Assembly (NCBI RefSeq): GCF_004027225.2
Contig: NC_044277.2
Location: forward strand, 65,434,400-65,498,399
Direction: 5' to 3'
Length of the DNA: 64,000 nt
Source of the DNA: Strigops habroptila
Taxonomy: Eukaryota; Chordata; Aves; Psittaciformes; Psittacidae
Position numbers and translations under genes: made by a program. The notes under the pieces were generated by a model, which was not told the DNA's origin, made no database searches, and worked only from the letters and a program-made list of their open reading frames with translations. Numbering within the stretch: the stretch's first letter is position 1; each line of letters begins with the position of its first letter. Shown here piece by piece: positions 43,560 to 55,900 of this stretch.

Positions 43560-43960
43560 CAGGTCTAAATGCATTTACAATCTTTTAATGCCTATTTCTT
43601 CTTATGCCAACATTGCCTTTTAATTTAAATAGTTATTTCCCCTCACTGTGTTTACACCCTTAATATATTTATAGATCGCAATCATACGCTTCTCCACACT
43701 ACAATCTACTTAGATAAACAAGCCAGCCTTCTGCAATGTCCTTTCCTTAAAGATAGGTTCTCTGTTTTCCTAACCTTCTTAGTAGCTTCTCTATGCACCT
43801 GATTCAGTTTCAGTTCATGGCTTCTGGGCACAGACGAGAAGAATCACCTGCAGTACGCCAGGTAGAGCCTTGCAATGTCAGCATAACTAGCCCTTCTCCA
43901 GTTCTACTGCCTCTCTCTGCAGTATTCCAGAATTCTTCAGTATTCACAGAGCTCTTGACT
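43560..43960 (-). mobile_element. Probable ancient CR1/L3 remnant, antisense
   Basis: The plus strand resembles degraded antisense CR1/L3 in its succession of motifs, such as 'tatttatagatcgcaatcat' near 43665-43685 followed by pyrimidine-rich segments with remnants of 'aaacaagcca'. No frame is open. Assignment rests on family resemblance only. Confidence 0.4.
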
Positions 43961-45623
43961 TTGTACCAGTGTCATCAGAATAACTTCAACACAATTGTGA
44001 TATTCAATCACGAAAATATTAAAAAGGTTGACCCAAAGTTAGTTGATAAACTGAGCCCTTCAAATTTCGTATGTTACAGTATTTTTTCTTTCTCTTGAGT
44101 TTGTCTTCTCCAGTTTCGCCACATCCTTTCAAAACTATGGGCAGTGTGAGTGGAGATAGTAATTTGATATGTCTTAGTGCTTCTTCCATTTCTAGTGCAA
44201 CCAGTTCTGTACATTTATACTGAACAGCCTTATTAGCTGTCTTGTGGTTTTTGTCCCCTGGAAGATTCACAGGAGATTAGCAAGTCATTACCATTATTGA
44301 CATGTGTGTGAGAGGGGAGAACCAGAGTTGTCAGCATGCCCAGATAAAAGGAGTGATACTATTTTGGCCTTGTCCACCCACAAAATGTGAAATATCAGTC
44401 ACAGAAGGGGCTGATGTGCTGTGCCTTCATGCTGATCCAAACTCTCTGTGATTCGTTTTCAAAATGGTGCATGCACACACAAGTGTAATTTCGCACATAC
44501 ACATGCACAGACACTACTGCTGCCTTGGGGGAAGAAAGAGCAGGGTGGGAGTGGGGGTTAAATCAGGAGGTATTGTTTCTCTCTGTTGTACAGCCTGAGA
44601 GTAAAGTTAGGAAATAGATTTAGGAATTAGGCACTGCACCGCTGTGCTGCTTGGCTGCACTACTTACTATCATATTCCTGGAAGAGAAACATTAATGTAG
44701 TCCCTGATAGGTGACTTACCTGAATGAAGGAAAAATACTGTGACAGTAACAGCTAGTGAGTGTGAGTCAAAATTAATATTGCAGGATGAGATGTCTACTT
44801 TCTTGAATTTATAATTGCTTGGCAATAAAAATATGAGATTATAATTGTCAAATACTCTGCTTTTCCTGACTTGGTCTTGCTATCATTTTCAGCATCCATG
44901 ATTTGTTTGAAATTTGTTTCTCAGCACACGATTTGTTTCAAGAACTGCAAAACTCAAATGTCAGTGGAGTTTTAAACTGTTCTGTTACTAAAACTATATA
45001 AACTGATTTTAAGAAAGCACAATAACATGAACAGTGGAATAATCCTTAAACAGAAAACCATTTGTCTGACGATTCTGTCTACCAAAACATTACTTCTGGA
45101 CGCACCAGTTTCTATCAAATAGAAACTTTAAAAATACCCAAACAAGTACCATTTTATATTTAGTATATTTAACAAGGTAAAATTATCAATATATGCTATA
45201 TGCAATAGTGTTTATACCCTTCTACAAGAAAACTTTGCTTGACACATGGATCTTTTATTGACCTGTGTTTACTGTTTTGAAGACCACAAGTTCTATACAT
45301 TTTTGAGTGCTTAAAACACTGTGTTTGCATGTTCTGGACACTACAAAAAGCTGTTTCCACACTGAAAATGCTTAATCACAAGCAAAAACATTAACCCTGC
45401 CTAATTGCTTCTAGTGGAAATGCTGCCTGGCAGGAGGGTCATCGCAAGAGCGACATGTCACTTCCTTACCAGCACATGTACCCGTGCCGATACTCAAAAT
45501 AGGGTAAAATCATTTTCACCGGCCCACTCTAAGGGCTTCATTTTAGTCTCCAAGTGCACCCATGCAGCTTCAGGTTTATCAGGGAGGTGAAGTTCCACGA
45601 ACTTCACAGAACGCCCATTCAAG
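43961..45623. other. Intergenic DNA with no recognised gene
   Basis: Two frames of 80-100 codons on opposite strands overlap near 44.0-44.3 kb without recognisable domains. Otherwise nothing supported. Confidence 0.4.
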
Positions 45624-45784
45624 GGATGCTCCATCCCTGGCACTGTTCAAGGCCAGGCCAGATGAGGCTTTGAACAGCGTGGTCTAGTGGAAGGTGTTTC
45701 TGTCCAATAGCAGGGAGGTTGGAATCAGATGATCTTTAGGGTCCCTTCCAACCCAGACCATTCTGTGATTCTATAATTCTATGA
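45624..45784 (+). mobile_element. CR1 3'-end fragment
   Basis: Begins inside the end of ORF2 (DAPSLALFKARP-type sequence at GATGCTCCATCCCTGGCACT), continues through a diverged 3' UTR and ends in GATTCTATAATTCTATGA, two tail units with a substitution. Confidence 0.93.
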
Positions 45785-46499
45785 ACAGTCTATTGAAATT
45801 TGGGTAGGATATCGCTGTTTTAACAGGTAAGCAATGTATGGTACCTTCTTCATTCTGCAGCTGTTGGAAAATCTCAGAAACAATAATGTTTTTTTCTGCT
45901 GCACTTTTCTGTTTTCAAAGAAGCGACATGACTTACCTTATGTTTAACTGCAAAATATAAGTGCAGTCTGTAACAAATAAATGTAAGCAGTGTAGGCTGG
46001 AACCCTGGGACACATATTACTTATACATATCTTGTTGGTAACAGAACATAAATACTTCACTAAAGTCTCCATTTGTAATTTGTGCTGAACGTTTCTGAAC
46101 ATATGAAATATGAATTACATTTTGTAATGGCCCTTTGTGTTGAGGTCTAGCGGGAAAATATTGTTCTCCATGAGACAAAGTAAATTGCAATGATTCCTGA
46201 AGGGACTTGACTTTTGTACAAGAAAATACATTTAATCTGACATAGTTACTCTAATGATCTCTCATGTTATCTTTTATTGAACACAAAATGAGGTACAGCC
46301 ATCAAAGTTTAGCATGCTGCTGAGTGCACCATCATTAGATTACCAATGTGGGGTAAAGGGAATTTACACACTTTTAGGGACTCACAAGTTTAGTAGAATG
46401 GTCTGTACTACCTCCTATTTACAGGAGGAAGGCTTGCAAAATAGAATTTTAGAAACATGTACACTTAAAAGAAGTTAGAAACAATCATCCTCTCTTCAC

Positions 46500-46906
46500 A
46501 TATAAGAGGCATCAAGGGATCTCTTAAGAGAGGGCTAAGAGGGGAACTATCACTCTCTTCAACTATCTACTGGAACATTTACAGAGAAGACAGAGCCAGA
46601 CTGTTCTCGGAGGTGGACAGCAAAAGGACAATGGGTGATAGGTTTAAGCTGAAAGAAGGAAACTTCCAACTTGATATTAGGAAAAAATTTCACAGTGAGG
46701 TGATCAGACATCAGAAAAGGTTGCCCAGGGAGGCCACAGAATTTCCTTCTTTGGGGGATGCTCCAAACTCAACCAGAAAAGGCTGTATGCAACCTGGTAA
46801 AATTTCAGAGCTAGATCTCACTTCCAAGTCAACCCTGTTCTGAGCAGGGTTTTGGGACAGATGACTCCAAAGGTCCTTTCTGACCTGCGTTATTGCATGA
46901 TCTGAT
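46500..46906 (+). mobile_element. Older CR1 3' fragment
   Basis: The plus-strand frame from 46613 keeps EVDSKRTMGDRFKLKEGNFQ and LDIRKKF, typical of the ORF2 C-terminus of an older CR1 subfamily. The remainder is a 3' UTR with 'ccaaaggtcctttctgacc' and no tandem tail. More diverged than the other 3' fragments. Confidence 0.85.
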
Positions 46907-47305
46907 TGTAGTTTTTATCATAATTATAATGTATCTATTATGTGAATCCTCATTTCATCTGTAAAATGGAGTATATTCATCTGTGACAGATGTTCTGAAA
47001 AATACAAGTACAGCGCAGTTCCATATGAAGAATACAAAATTACTATTGTCTTGTATTATAAATATGACTAATAATACTTCTTTATGGTTAGTATCTGCTT
47101 CCACTTAGTTATATAAGAATGAATTAGCTTCAGCAGAAGATTTTATTAGCTTTTAACAGAATAATTGACAGCATAATCAGACTTTTTATTATTTTGATAT
47201 TCTTAATATACAAATGATTGTTACACATGAACTTCATAACTATTTTGCTATGTCCATGATATCCCTTTCTTCATCTGATTACTGCTCCTAATCTAAGCAC
47301 AGGAT

Positions 47306-47355
47306 GAGACAGCACTGTGGAGAAGTGGCGGGGTGGAGGGTGGAATTATAACGTA
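47306..47355 (+). other. Candidate exon, stalk region of a possible membrane protein
   Basis: A 50-base G-rich segment follows a good acceptor (a pyrimidine-rich tract, a CTAAT branch-like motif and AAGCACAG) and ends before GTATGT. In phase 0 it reads DETALWRSGGVEGG, ending in phase 2, which fits the segment starting at 47950. No family recognised; the donor has a non-consensus C before GT. Confidence 0.15.
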
Positions 47356-47949
47356 TGTAAATGAAGCCTGCTGTAGGTACACTTTAGAGCCTTTTGTTTA
47401 TTTTGTTCAGTTTGGTTTGGTCTATCTTTCTCCTTAAAGAGGGATCAGACATTTTTCTTTCTTTAATATTCTCATTTGCATAGCTTTTTCAAACAACTTT
47501 TTTCTTTCTTAAACCCAGGGATACCAGCTCCAACATCAAAGCAAGCTCAGAGGAAACAGCTGCACCCTGTACGTTGATTTTAGCTAAATTAGCACTGAGA
47601 AAAAGTGTTCCTGAGACTTGCAAAGGACCTTTTACAAAACCCAGCATCACATGTTTAATAGTATACAGTTTCATTCTAGGTTTTTGAGGCTTTGAAAAAG
47701 AATTTGTAGAACTATATAGCCTGTAGCAATGTTCAACACAACATTAAAGATTAATCTTAGTTCTATTGTAATGCTGTCATACAAAGCCCAGCGAAGGTTT
47801 GTGGCACTTGAATACTTTTCCGTGCCTTCACACATCTGACTTTATTTCATGTATGATAGTGGCAACTTAGTATTTTAAGTTTATAATGCTTGTTTTCGTT
47901 ATTATATCCTTGTAATGTGCTAACTAAACTCTCAACTTTACCTTTTCAG

Positions 47950-48010
47950 GAATGTGGTTTTGGGATGGAATTGGTTTGGAGTTTTTATTTTCATTCTTGA
48001 ATACAAGGAA
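47950..48010 (+). other. Candidate exon encoding a membrane segment
   Basis: Bounded by a strong acceptor (TTTACCTTTTCAG ending at 47949) and a strong donor (GAA followed by GTGAGT). After one base completing a split codon it reads 20 residues, starting NVVLGWNWFGVFIFIL, a plausible transmembrane span. It ends in phase 0 and joins in frame to the segment at 48778. The T-rich composition can also produce hydrophobic codons by chance. Confidence 0.2.
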
Positions 48011-48777
48011 GTGAGTAAAGCAAAAGTTTTCAAGCATAAAGAAGCTGTTACTCATGTAAGACCTTGCCTTACTCAGCCTAGACCTTTTGAGAAGTTGGGA
48101 GTAATTAAAAACTTGTCCTTGGTAACCTGATGTAGCTTTTTGTAGTAGTTGGGTGTTTTTAAGTTACTTTTCAAGCTACTGAGGCATTTCAAGGGTTAGG
48201 ATGAACGCTGAAAGAAAATATGTAGGAAGCAGGTGTATCACCTAAGATAATTAATTAAGGACATGCACAACTATTGCTTAATTCTGGGGCTTTTTTAAAT
48301 ATTATACGCTGCAGAAGATTAATGAAAGACAGAAATATTTCTATTTACATTGCAGTCAGTTTCCATTATAAATCTGTATTTATACTTTTTTCTAAAATGG
48401 TCCCTGACTACTTATTTTAGTTGAACGTTGATATTTCTTATTCTGAAGGCAAAAGGAAGGAGTTCTGCATATTTTAAAAAAAGTAATTAAGACATGGTAT
48501 CCCAGTCATTTTTAGGTCAAGCTTTTAAATGAGCTTCATTTATCTATATGTTTCTTAGAGAAATTTTACTAATAAAACTGCTCATTAATAAGTTTTTGAA
48601 CTTTAAGATACATTTCAATAACAGCTTTCTTTCATATTTCTTTCAAATTTCACATGCCACTGGCATGCAGAAGAGGTTCTAGTTAAACAATGAGTATAGC
48701 ATTATTTAGTTATAGATCATTTCAAGCCCCATTGCTGCTACTGAAATGTTACTTGGCATTTTGTGTCTTTATTCCAG

Positions 48778-48937
48778 AAAGGTGAATCTAAGATGGATCA
48801 TGTGCAAGATAGGGACCTTTTGCCTGAGACCTCTGGGACACAGAGAACTCCTGCCAGAGACTTGGGAGGCCCGAGGCTGCAGCCCTCCGGTTTCTGTGTG
48901 TCCAGTCTAGCACCACCACCATCATTAGATCAGGAAG
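48778..48937 (+). other. Candidate coding exon with strong splice sites
   Basis: A 160-base, G+C-rich segment in AT-rich DNA, bounded by TCTTTATTCCAG and by GGAAG followed by GTAAGA. One frame is open throughout (53 codons), starting KGESKMDHVQ and ending with a Pro/Ser-rich part, SLAPPPSLDQ. It contains an ATG at 48793 in good context (AAGATGG). It ends in phase 1, which fits the exon at 51494. I do not recognise the peptide. Confidence 0.3.
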
Positions 48938-49664
48938 GTAAGATGACAAAGAAACATGTGAGGCCAGCAAGTGCCGAAAGAACATCAGAGCAGAATTTCA
49001 GCAGGCTCTTGCCTCTATAAGAGTCAAAACCAATCTGATTTACATCTGCTTTTCTCCCCCTTTTCCCTGCACTCACTTTGCACAGGTAATGGCAGCACCT
49101 TTTTCTTTCCCTGAACATGAAACAGGCAGGCAAAGTCTTGTCCATAGAAAAACCATTAGTCACAGAAGATATACATAGGTTGCCCCTGATCAAAAGTCTC
49201 ATCTTGCAGGCATCAACCATGCATCTCCAGGAGTCAACATCGCCACTCATTTCTCCTCACTCCTAACTTCCTCCCACCATAAATCCTGGAGCTGCCCTAC
49301 CCAGACTGTTTCTGGTTTTGGCACAGGTTTTCCTGCCAGCTGACCCATGTCTCTGTGAGAGTACCACTGCCTCACCCCAAAAGGGATCCTGAGTCCAAAG
49401 AGGGCAGTACAATGACGAAAGCAGAGCTGCTGAGTGAAACAGGGAGTGAGCCAAACTCACAGCACAGAGTCAGCCAACAGGAGTGTCTGCATGGATGTTC
49501 ATGGTGAGTCCTGGAACCACAGTCACATTATCGTGGTATCAGGCTAGGGACAGCCTTCCTTGTTTGGTGATGCTTCCCATGATTATTTCCCTGGTATCTT
49601 AAAATTTGCAACTCAGAAGCTTCACGGGCTGGAGGTGATTTTTTTTTTTTTTTTACCTAATAGC

Positions 49665-49835
49665 CCCTTTCAGATTTTTCCTCCATGACTTTGCCTAAAG
49701 ACTTTTTGAACCTGTGCAAATTTTAGCATTTACAGCATCCATCCATTTATACTATGTGGCAATCAGTTCAACAGTTTAACAAAGTCAGCATCTGCCTAGT
49801 AATTGTTTGCAGTATTTGTTCGAAAACGGAATAGT
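49665..49835 (-). mobile_element. Ancient CR1/L3 3' remnant, antisense
   Basis: The plus strand resembles the antisense 3' region of ancient CR1/L3 elements: 'actttttgaacctgtgcaa', 'acagcatcc', then 'gcaatcagttcaacagttta'. Degraded, no coding potential. A poly-T run (49639-49654) lies just to the left. Confidence 0.55.
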
Positions 49836-51493
49836 TTCTCTTCCTACATCATGACCATGACTCATTTATGCCCATGGCAAGCTCAAAAATGTTCTTTTTT
49901 TAATGTTTAATGAACTAAAACATAACCTACATTAAACTACTAGAAACCAAAGCTTCTGATCTAAAATATCACAGACAGAGGGAACTTTATTACAGAACAT
50001 GCTTGGGTCCCCAGCTATTTCTACAAAGGTTCTATGCTTTTCTCTCTCTGAATGCTAATAACTGGCCACATGGTAGCTCTTCTTACAAAGGGAAGGATTT
50101 TGGCTGTAAACACTTCCAAAGACACCCTTCTTTCAAGTGACAAAAGACAATGCAAAGTGATGCACCGGAATGCCATATCTAAATTTTACGCATTTCTGCA
50201 GTGATGATGCTTATGCATAAAATCTGCTTTCAGAAATAATGAGGTGAATACCATGCTGCTGCAATGCTTCCTCTTGTTATGGGCTTTTTTTATTTAAGCT
50301 AAAAGAAATGTTAAGCTGGTTTAAAAACCTAATCCAGTTATTTGGCGGTAGTAGGAAATGTGGGTGAAAAACTGTATATTTTACATAATTATTAGATTAC
50401 AGAAATAATAAAAAGGACAACAACTTCAAGAATTTCATCCTAATGATGCCACTGGTAACAGGGTTACTTTAGGCAGGCATCCTCTGTGCACTCTGCTGGG
50501 TGAGTTATGCTTTTCAATCCAAAAGTTTCAACCATCACTTTTCCTTAGTACTAACAGAAACTTCAAAACAATATTACAAATATTATGAGAAACAGAATTT
50601 GTCTCAAGAAACCAGTCCTGAGATACTGGCAATGTCTACCCACACCGCAATCAAATTAGGCGTGTAGCTCACGGGGTTCGGTTCAAGTACAGGAGTGCTC
50701 AACAGAGTAAGAATTTGCTTATCCGTAGTGATAAATATGTATTCTGACCCTCTGTTGTCTAGCAAAACACACAGAGGATGGATAACATTGCATGTAAATG
50801 CCTAATGACAAGTGCCAGGATTAATGTGACTAAGCCTGGCGGTGAGATAGACCTACTTGCTGCATATTCTGCTAATGGATCAAAAGAAGAATTGTACTTG
50901 CACAACGAGTTGCAGCAGAGGTTAATGCATCTTGTAGAGAAAGAGAAGATCCCAATCTCCTAACAACAGCTCATAGGAAAAGCTCCCTCTTTGGCTCTTC
51001 CTAGGACAATTATATCTACAATCTAATTGTTGGGTTTTCTTTTAGTTCAAAATATAACATGGCTGTCTACATCGTGTGCAAGCAGTTTGTTGTTCAACAG
51101 AAATATCACTCATTTTATTAATTGTATCTCAGAAAAAATCAATTATAACAATACTTGTGTATGTAAAGGTACAAGAAAGTTTTGTTTTATAATTTGACTT
51201 GTTTATAGGCAACCTTTAAATGCTTTGTGTGAAAGAGGCAGTGATTGGGGTGTGTTTTTGTTGGCTTGGGGTGGGGTTTTTTCATTTTTATTTGCTAACA
51301 AGTGTTTCCTCAATCATTTAGTATAAAAACATTCCCTTTTTTTCAGCCTAACTTTTTATTCAAGAGATGATCCATCTCGGAGAGAGAGAACATTTGTTAC
51401 ATTTAAAATTTATTGCCACATTCTTTGTGTGAAACACAGCCCTGCTAAGAACAAACAATTTTGAACATGGTGCCAGATCTTTCTGCCTTGCAG
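49836..51493. other. Intergenic or intronic DNA with no recognised gene
   Basis: AT-rich, unique. A 61-codon plus-strand frame at 50778-50963 shows no domain. It would be intronic if the candidate transcript between 48.8 and 51.5 kb is real. Confidence 0.35.
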
Positions 51494-51753
51494 AGGAAGG
51501 ATGTGAAAGTATGTCATCCTGTCATGGCCACGAACAGTGGTTTCTGGAGGGGCAGACAGACCGTATCACCTTCCCGAAAGTAAAAAGAGGCCAAAGGTCT
51601 GTGAACATGGGGAAGAGCTCTGCAGGGATGAAGATGCTAGCATGGGTTTGGGGGTGTTTACCGACACTGAGCGTGCTCATGCCTTCTCACTGCTGTGCTC
51701 AGTCCTCCACAGCTCTGCAATTCAATTTCCCTTCTTTGTCCCTTAGAGTGTAA
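51494..51753 (+). other. Candidate terminal coding exon
   Basis: Starts after a strong acceptor (CTTTCTGCCTTGCAG ending at 51493). Joined in phase with the exon at 48778-48937, the frame reads EEGCESMSSCHGHEQ and continues to TAA at 51751-51753, 87 codons in all. The composition is Ser/Cys-rich with a hydrophobic part near WVWGCLPTLSVLM. A second frame is open over much of the same stretch but has a stop just after the acceptor. No AATAAA is seen in the next few hundred bases, which weakens the case for a terminal exon. Confidence 0.25.
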
Positions 51754-52261
51754 TATCTTTCTGGCTTGATACCTCTGACTTTCCTAGCCTAAAACTTTTC
51801 CACCAATGCTGATGTTAACTGCTGTTTATTGGACCACTTCTACTTTGTTCCTTGCAATTTCAAGACCACCGTGGCTCACAGCCCTCTAGCCAAGCCCTTC
51901 TCTATCATGGCATCTGGCAGCCAGTCAAGTTCACTGCTGGCATTTGCTGGCACAAGTATACTTCAGCATTTTCCCATGACAAACTCTACTGTTTCAGGGC
52001 CACACGAGAGCTCATATGGCTAAAGAAAGATCACATTGTCTTGTGGTTTGAGAATGCTTTCATATTGCTGGAGCCCTTTAACAGGCAGCATCTGCCTTCT
52101 CCACAGCTGACTAATGGCAGCTCTGCTCTCCAGAGGAGTGCCAGCTATTAACTTCAGTTTCTTTGGTCCCTTTCAAACTACATATACCTAAAACCCAGCT
52201 AGCAGAAGAGGTGGGGGGAAGAGCCCTGTGTTAGGTAACTGAGGTTGCTAGTCACAGTATA

Positions 52262-52501
52262 ATGAAAATAGTTCTGCAAGCCCTGGTGCTAGCAGTTTGG
52301 AATACTGCTTTCCTACACGGAGCAGGATGCACAGACAAATGGCTGCACTTAGGCAGCACTATGAAAATTAATCCTGGAAGGAGGCCCAGTGTCATTGCTT
52401 CCAGCATCCACAACAGCTACCAAGTATTCAGCATTGCAGAAAGATCCTCTGGTTGCTACCACTCAATATTCCCCTTTCACAGCATCCAGACTTTGATCTG
52501 A
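52262..52501 (+). other. Open frame with signal-peptide-like start
   Basis: A 79-codon frame starts MKIVLQALVLAVWNTAFLHG, which has the charge and hydrophobic core of a secretory signal and a small-residue cleavage region (HGAG-C). The remainder has no recognisable fold. It lies in a G+C-richer stretch (51.5-52.7 kb) full of overlapping frames, so chance is likely. Confidence 0.12.
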
Positions 52502-52769
52502 TTGCTTACACACGCACCTTTCTCCCCATAGGTGAGGAAGGCTGTGCAAGGAGACTTTCCACTCATAAGAACATCTGTCAAGTTTCAGACCAAAGGCCCA
52601 TTTCATTCTGTATCGTGCCTCTAACTGTAGCCATGAATGGATGCTTAGAAAGAAAGCATCAAAGAAAAGCATGGGGTAATATCTCACTGCAGTTTCTCAC
52701 CCAGCTTCCAACAATTTGCAGAACAAGGCTTTTTAATCCCTCCTTGTAAAGAAATCATTCCTTACTTCA

Positions 52770-52970
52770 GATCCTGTTCTCTGCACATTTTCTAGTTTTA
52801 TAATATCCTTTTTCCTGTGTGCCAGAACTGCACACAATACCCCTGGGCACACCAGTGTTTTATATAATGACACGATAATGCTCTCTATGTTATCTATTTC
52901 TGCCCCAACAGTTCCTCCCATTCTTCTTGCCTTTTGCTAACAGCTAAGTACTGAGCAGATGTTTCCAGAA
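52770..52970 (-). mobile_element. Ancient CR1/L3 remnant, antisense
   Basis: The minus-strand frame at 52921-52733 retains a degraded ORF2 C-terminal block (LYKTLVCPGVLCAVLAHRKK, DIIKLENVQR) matching the [14 protein letters not shown]...LERVQRR region of young copies. The plus strand shows the familiar antisense phrases 'ccagaactgcacacaatac' and 'gtgttttatataatg'. Old and broken. Confidence 0.8.
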
Positions 52971-55900
52971 ATCTTCCACAAAATCCTTTTCTCAGTAATA
53001 TATATCAAAAAAATAAGCAACAAACCCCCCAAAACCCACAAGCAGAACAGAAGAATTATTTGTATCTAATTATAAAGGTGTACATTTTGTCTTTGTCCAA
53101 AGAATAAAAGAGAAGTCTTGCGCAGTAAAGTCCTTAAAATACAAATGAGTTAAAATTCTTTCTGGAATATTTTTTATGGTCATTCAATAAGGTTGGATGA
53201 ATTCATAATGTACATCTACCAACCTCTGAAGTCTTGAGCATTCAAGCTGTCATTCTAGATGTTTCATGTGCACTGTCCTCTGTGTACTTCCTGCTCAGAC
53301 TATGAACTTACTGAAGTGAAACAGTCCAATTAAGCAACAAAGCCTCCTAGGTTCCCTGCACATGTATTATTAGGGGTGTTGGTATTAACTTCATACTTAT
53401 GAGTTTCCATTAAAGAAATACTCAAACCTTCTCTTGAGAACTCTAACATTTCCAGAGTTTGCAAGAGACCTTCTCTGTAACTGAGGAAGTGAGATAGGGA
53501 AGATGCTTTTGAAATAAGTTAATGTCATTAAATCCAGTTTTGACTGGCTATGAAATACTGAGGAATTACCAGTCACTGCCTTTGAACAGGTTGATAGTAT
53601 CAACAAGGTAAATATATATCTATATATACACAGGTACATCAAAATATCTTGTTACTTAAAGGATCATGACTGGGAAAACTGGTAGTGGAGGTTCATCCCT
53701 GTAACCCTGCATGACTTCAGAGCATCCCCTCTGCATTTTGATGATGCCATGGGAGGTAGGTCAAGCAGCAGTTTTGAAACTCGAATGAAGATGACTGCTT
53801 TCGTCAGGGTTTTCAGGCTCGTCTTGGCTAAACACTCTGCAAAATCATGCAGCACCTGCAGGACCCCTGGTAAGCAGAAACAACCACGAAATAGCTGCAT
53901 AAAACACATGAGATGTTCCTTATCATGTTTTTCTGGTCAGTGAGGAGAAGGGGAAGTAATTGCTCAGCTCTGTAAACTAGATGTATAAGGTGCCACATTA
54001 GATTTAAGATTAATATGGGTAGGGATACAAGATATCTTGATGGGGCATTCCACCTCCACTAGCACAGGCTTCAGACACAGAGAGGTTGCTCTGATCGTGG
54101 TCTTCTACTCCGTGCCAAAGAACAAGTCAGAGGACCAGCTCTTAACCTTGCAACACTCTGCAATTCTTTGGCAACCAGACATGCAAAACCGATGAGCCTC
54201 TGTGCCTCTTCAACTCAGCTTTGACAGGCCTGTCACGGGCAGTTTAGGTGAGTCCTTGGCCAAAGATTTCCAGGACAATAGACTTCCTTGACCATCACAG
54301 CAAACGCGTGAGACTTATGTGGTATGAGCTTTTAGAGAGCTCAGCAAGAGAGGGCGATAAGCAAACAGTCTGTGGCATTGTGTTCATTTCATGAGACCTT
54401 GAGACATGACTGATGACTTTCTGGAGAGAAGAGGTCTCACTCCTTCCTCCATCAACTCCTCATTTTTCTAAAACACCAGCTACTCTTGCTTGCTGTCTGG
54501 ATGTTTTTCAAAATAAAATAAAATAAAATAAAATAAAATAAAATAAAATAAAATAAAATAAAAATATACTTACTTTACCTTCTGTTAAACAGCAACACCT
54601 AATCAAATGCTATGTATATTTTGCTGCATACTTCTATTTGTCTCTCTTCCAGGTCTAGCCAAAGCAGATCCACATTTCTGCCTAGACAAATAGGACTGTT
54701 CTGACTAGAAATGCTTTCCAGTATTTCATGTAGAAAGTATCCTATTAGGAACTCCATCTACAGTATAAAAAGGGGAAGCAAGCAGTAATAACTTCAGCAA
54801 AGTATTTAGGAAGGAAAAAAGGCTTCTTAGGTTGGGCTTTAGAATTTTAGGAGTCTAAAAAGGTCGATATAAAAAATCTGTAAGATCTATTTGGGAGCCA
54901 TAAGGAAATACCGAATCATATAACTTCCTTCTCTGAATAGTTGTCCCAGTATTACGTAATATTTGGGTCCAGATTAACATAATCAAGGTGTGTGTTAAGG
55001 ATTTGAGCTAACCTTTAACTTTGCAAGTAAACAAGACAGGAACTCTCAAAAGTCACAGAAAGCTGGAAGGTGGTATACCACACTCTAGTGTTCTTTTCCT
55101 GACCTTCAGGTTGAATTTCTGCATAACTCACTGTCATTATGTCCACCCTGAATATAGAATAGTGAACAGATCAGAAGAGAAGCTGGCCCAGGAGACCTGT
55201 TTTTTCTGGAGACCTAAACCCCAATGCAGAGACTCTATAGTCCAGGCTTGGGCACCTGGAGGTATGAAGTGATGTGAGAATCTCAGGCTTAACTTTAAAC
55301 AAGTACATTTCTGTGCTTCCTCCTGTGGGAAATGAATTAAATGGGTCTTCAGTTCACCCTAAAATTTCCAAAACTAGAGTACAGGTAAACCCAAGATTCT
55401 TCTTTTATCCAGCCCCTTATGTTTAAGCCAAAGTCATTAATTCTGAGCAAGCTAACTCATTATTTTGGATTTCTATTGCTAATATTACGCTCCATGGTAA
55501 GGAGCCTTTAGGAGTTGAGCAGAAATCTTCACCAAAACAAAAGCAGCAACAGCAGGAGGTCTCAAGAAGTTCCACAGAAACGAGTAGGAAGGTGGAGGGC
55601 AAATACTTGACTTGTCCTTTTCTCCTTCTGCTCCAGATTGTTCCTAGAAGAGGGATCACACAAAACACTTTCCATGGAACTCAGGGCACCCCTTCAGACA
55701 TCTCAAGTGGATTCTGCTACAGTGGTAGTATTCAGGGTGACAATTCACAGTGTCACTGACAACAATTACTGTTAGAGCTCTGAAATTTAAACAAAAAACT
55801 CCCAGCTCACTAAAATGCCAATTATATGTTTGTGACTCAATTCAAGATCAATTATTGTTTAATAAAAGCAAAGAAAACTCAGATTTCCACTCAAGAAAAT

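Noticed and set aside
44019..44270. 83-codon minus-strand frame with helix-like composition
   Set aside because: Protein-like in places, but it shows no domain, no convincing donor and no partner exon; adjacent sequence resembles ancient LINE debris.
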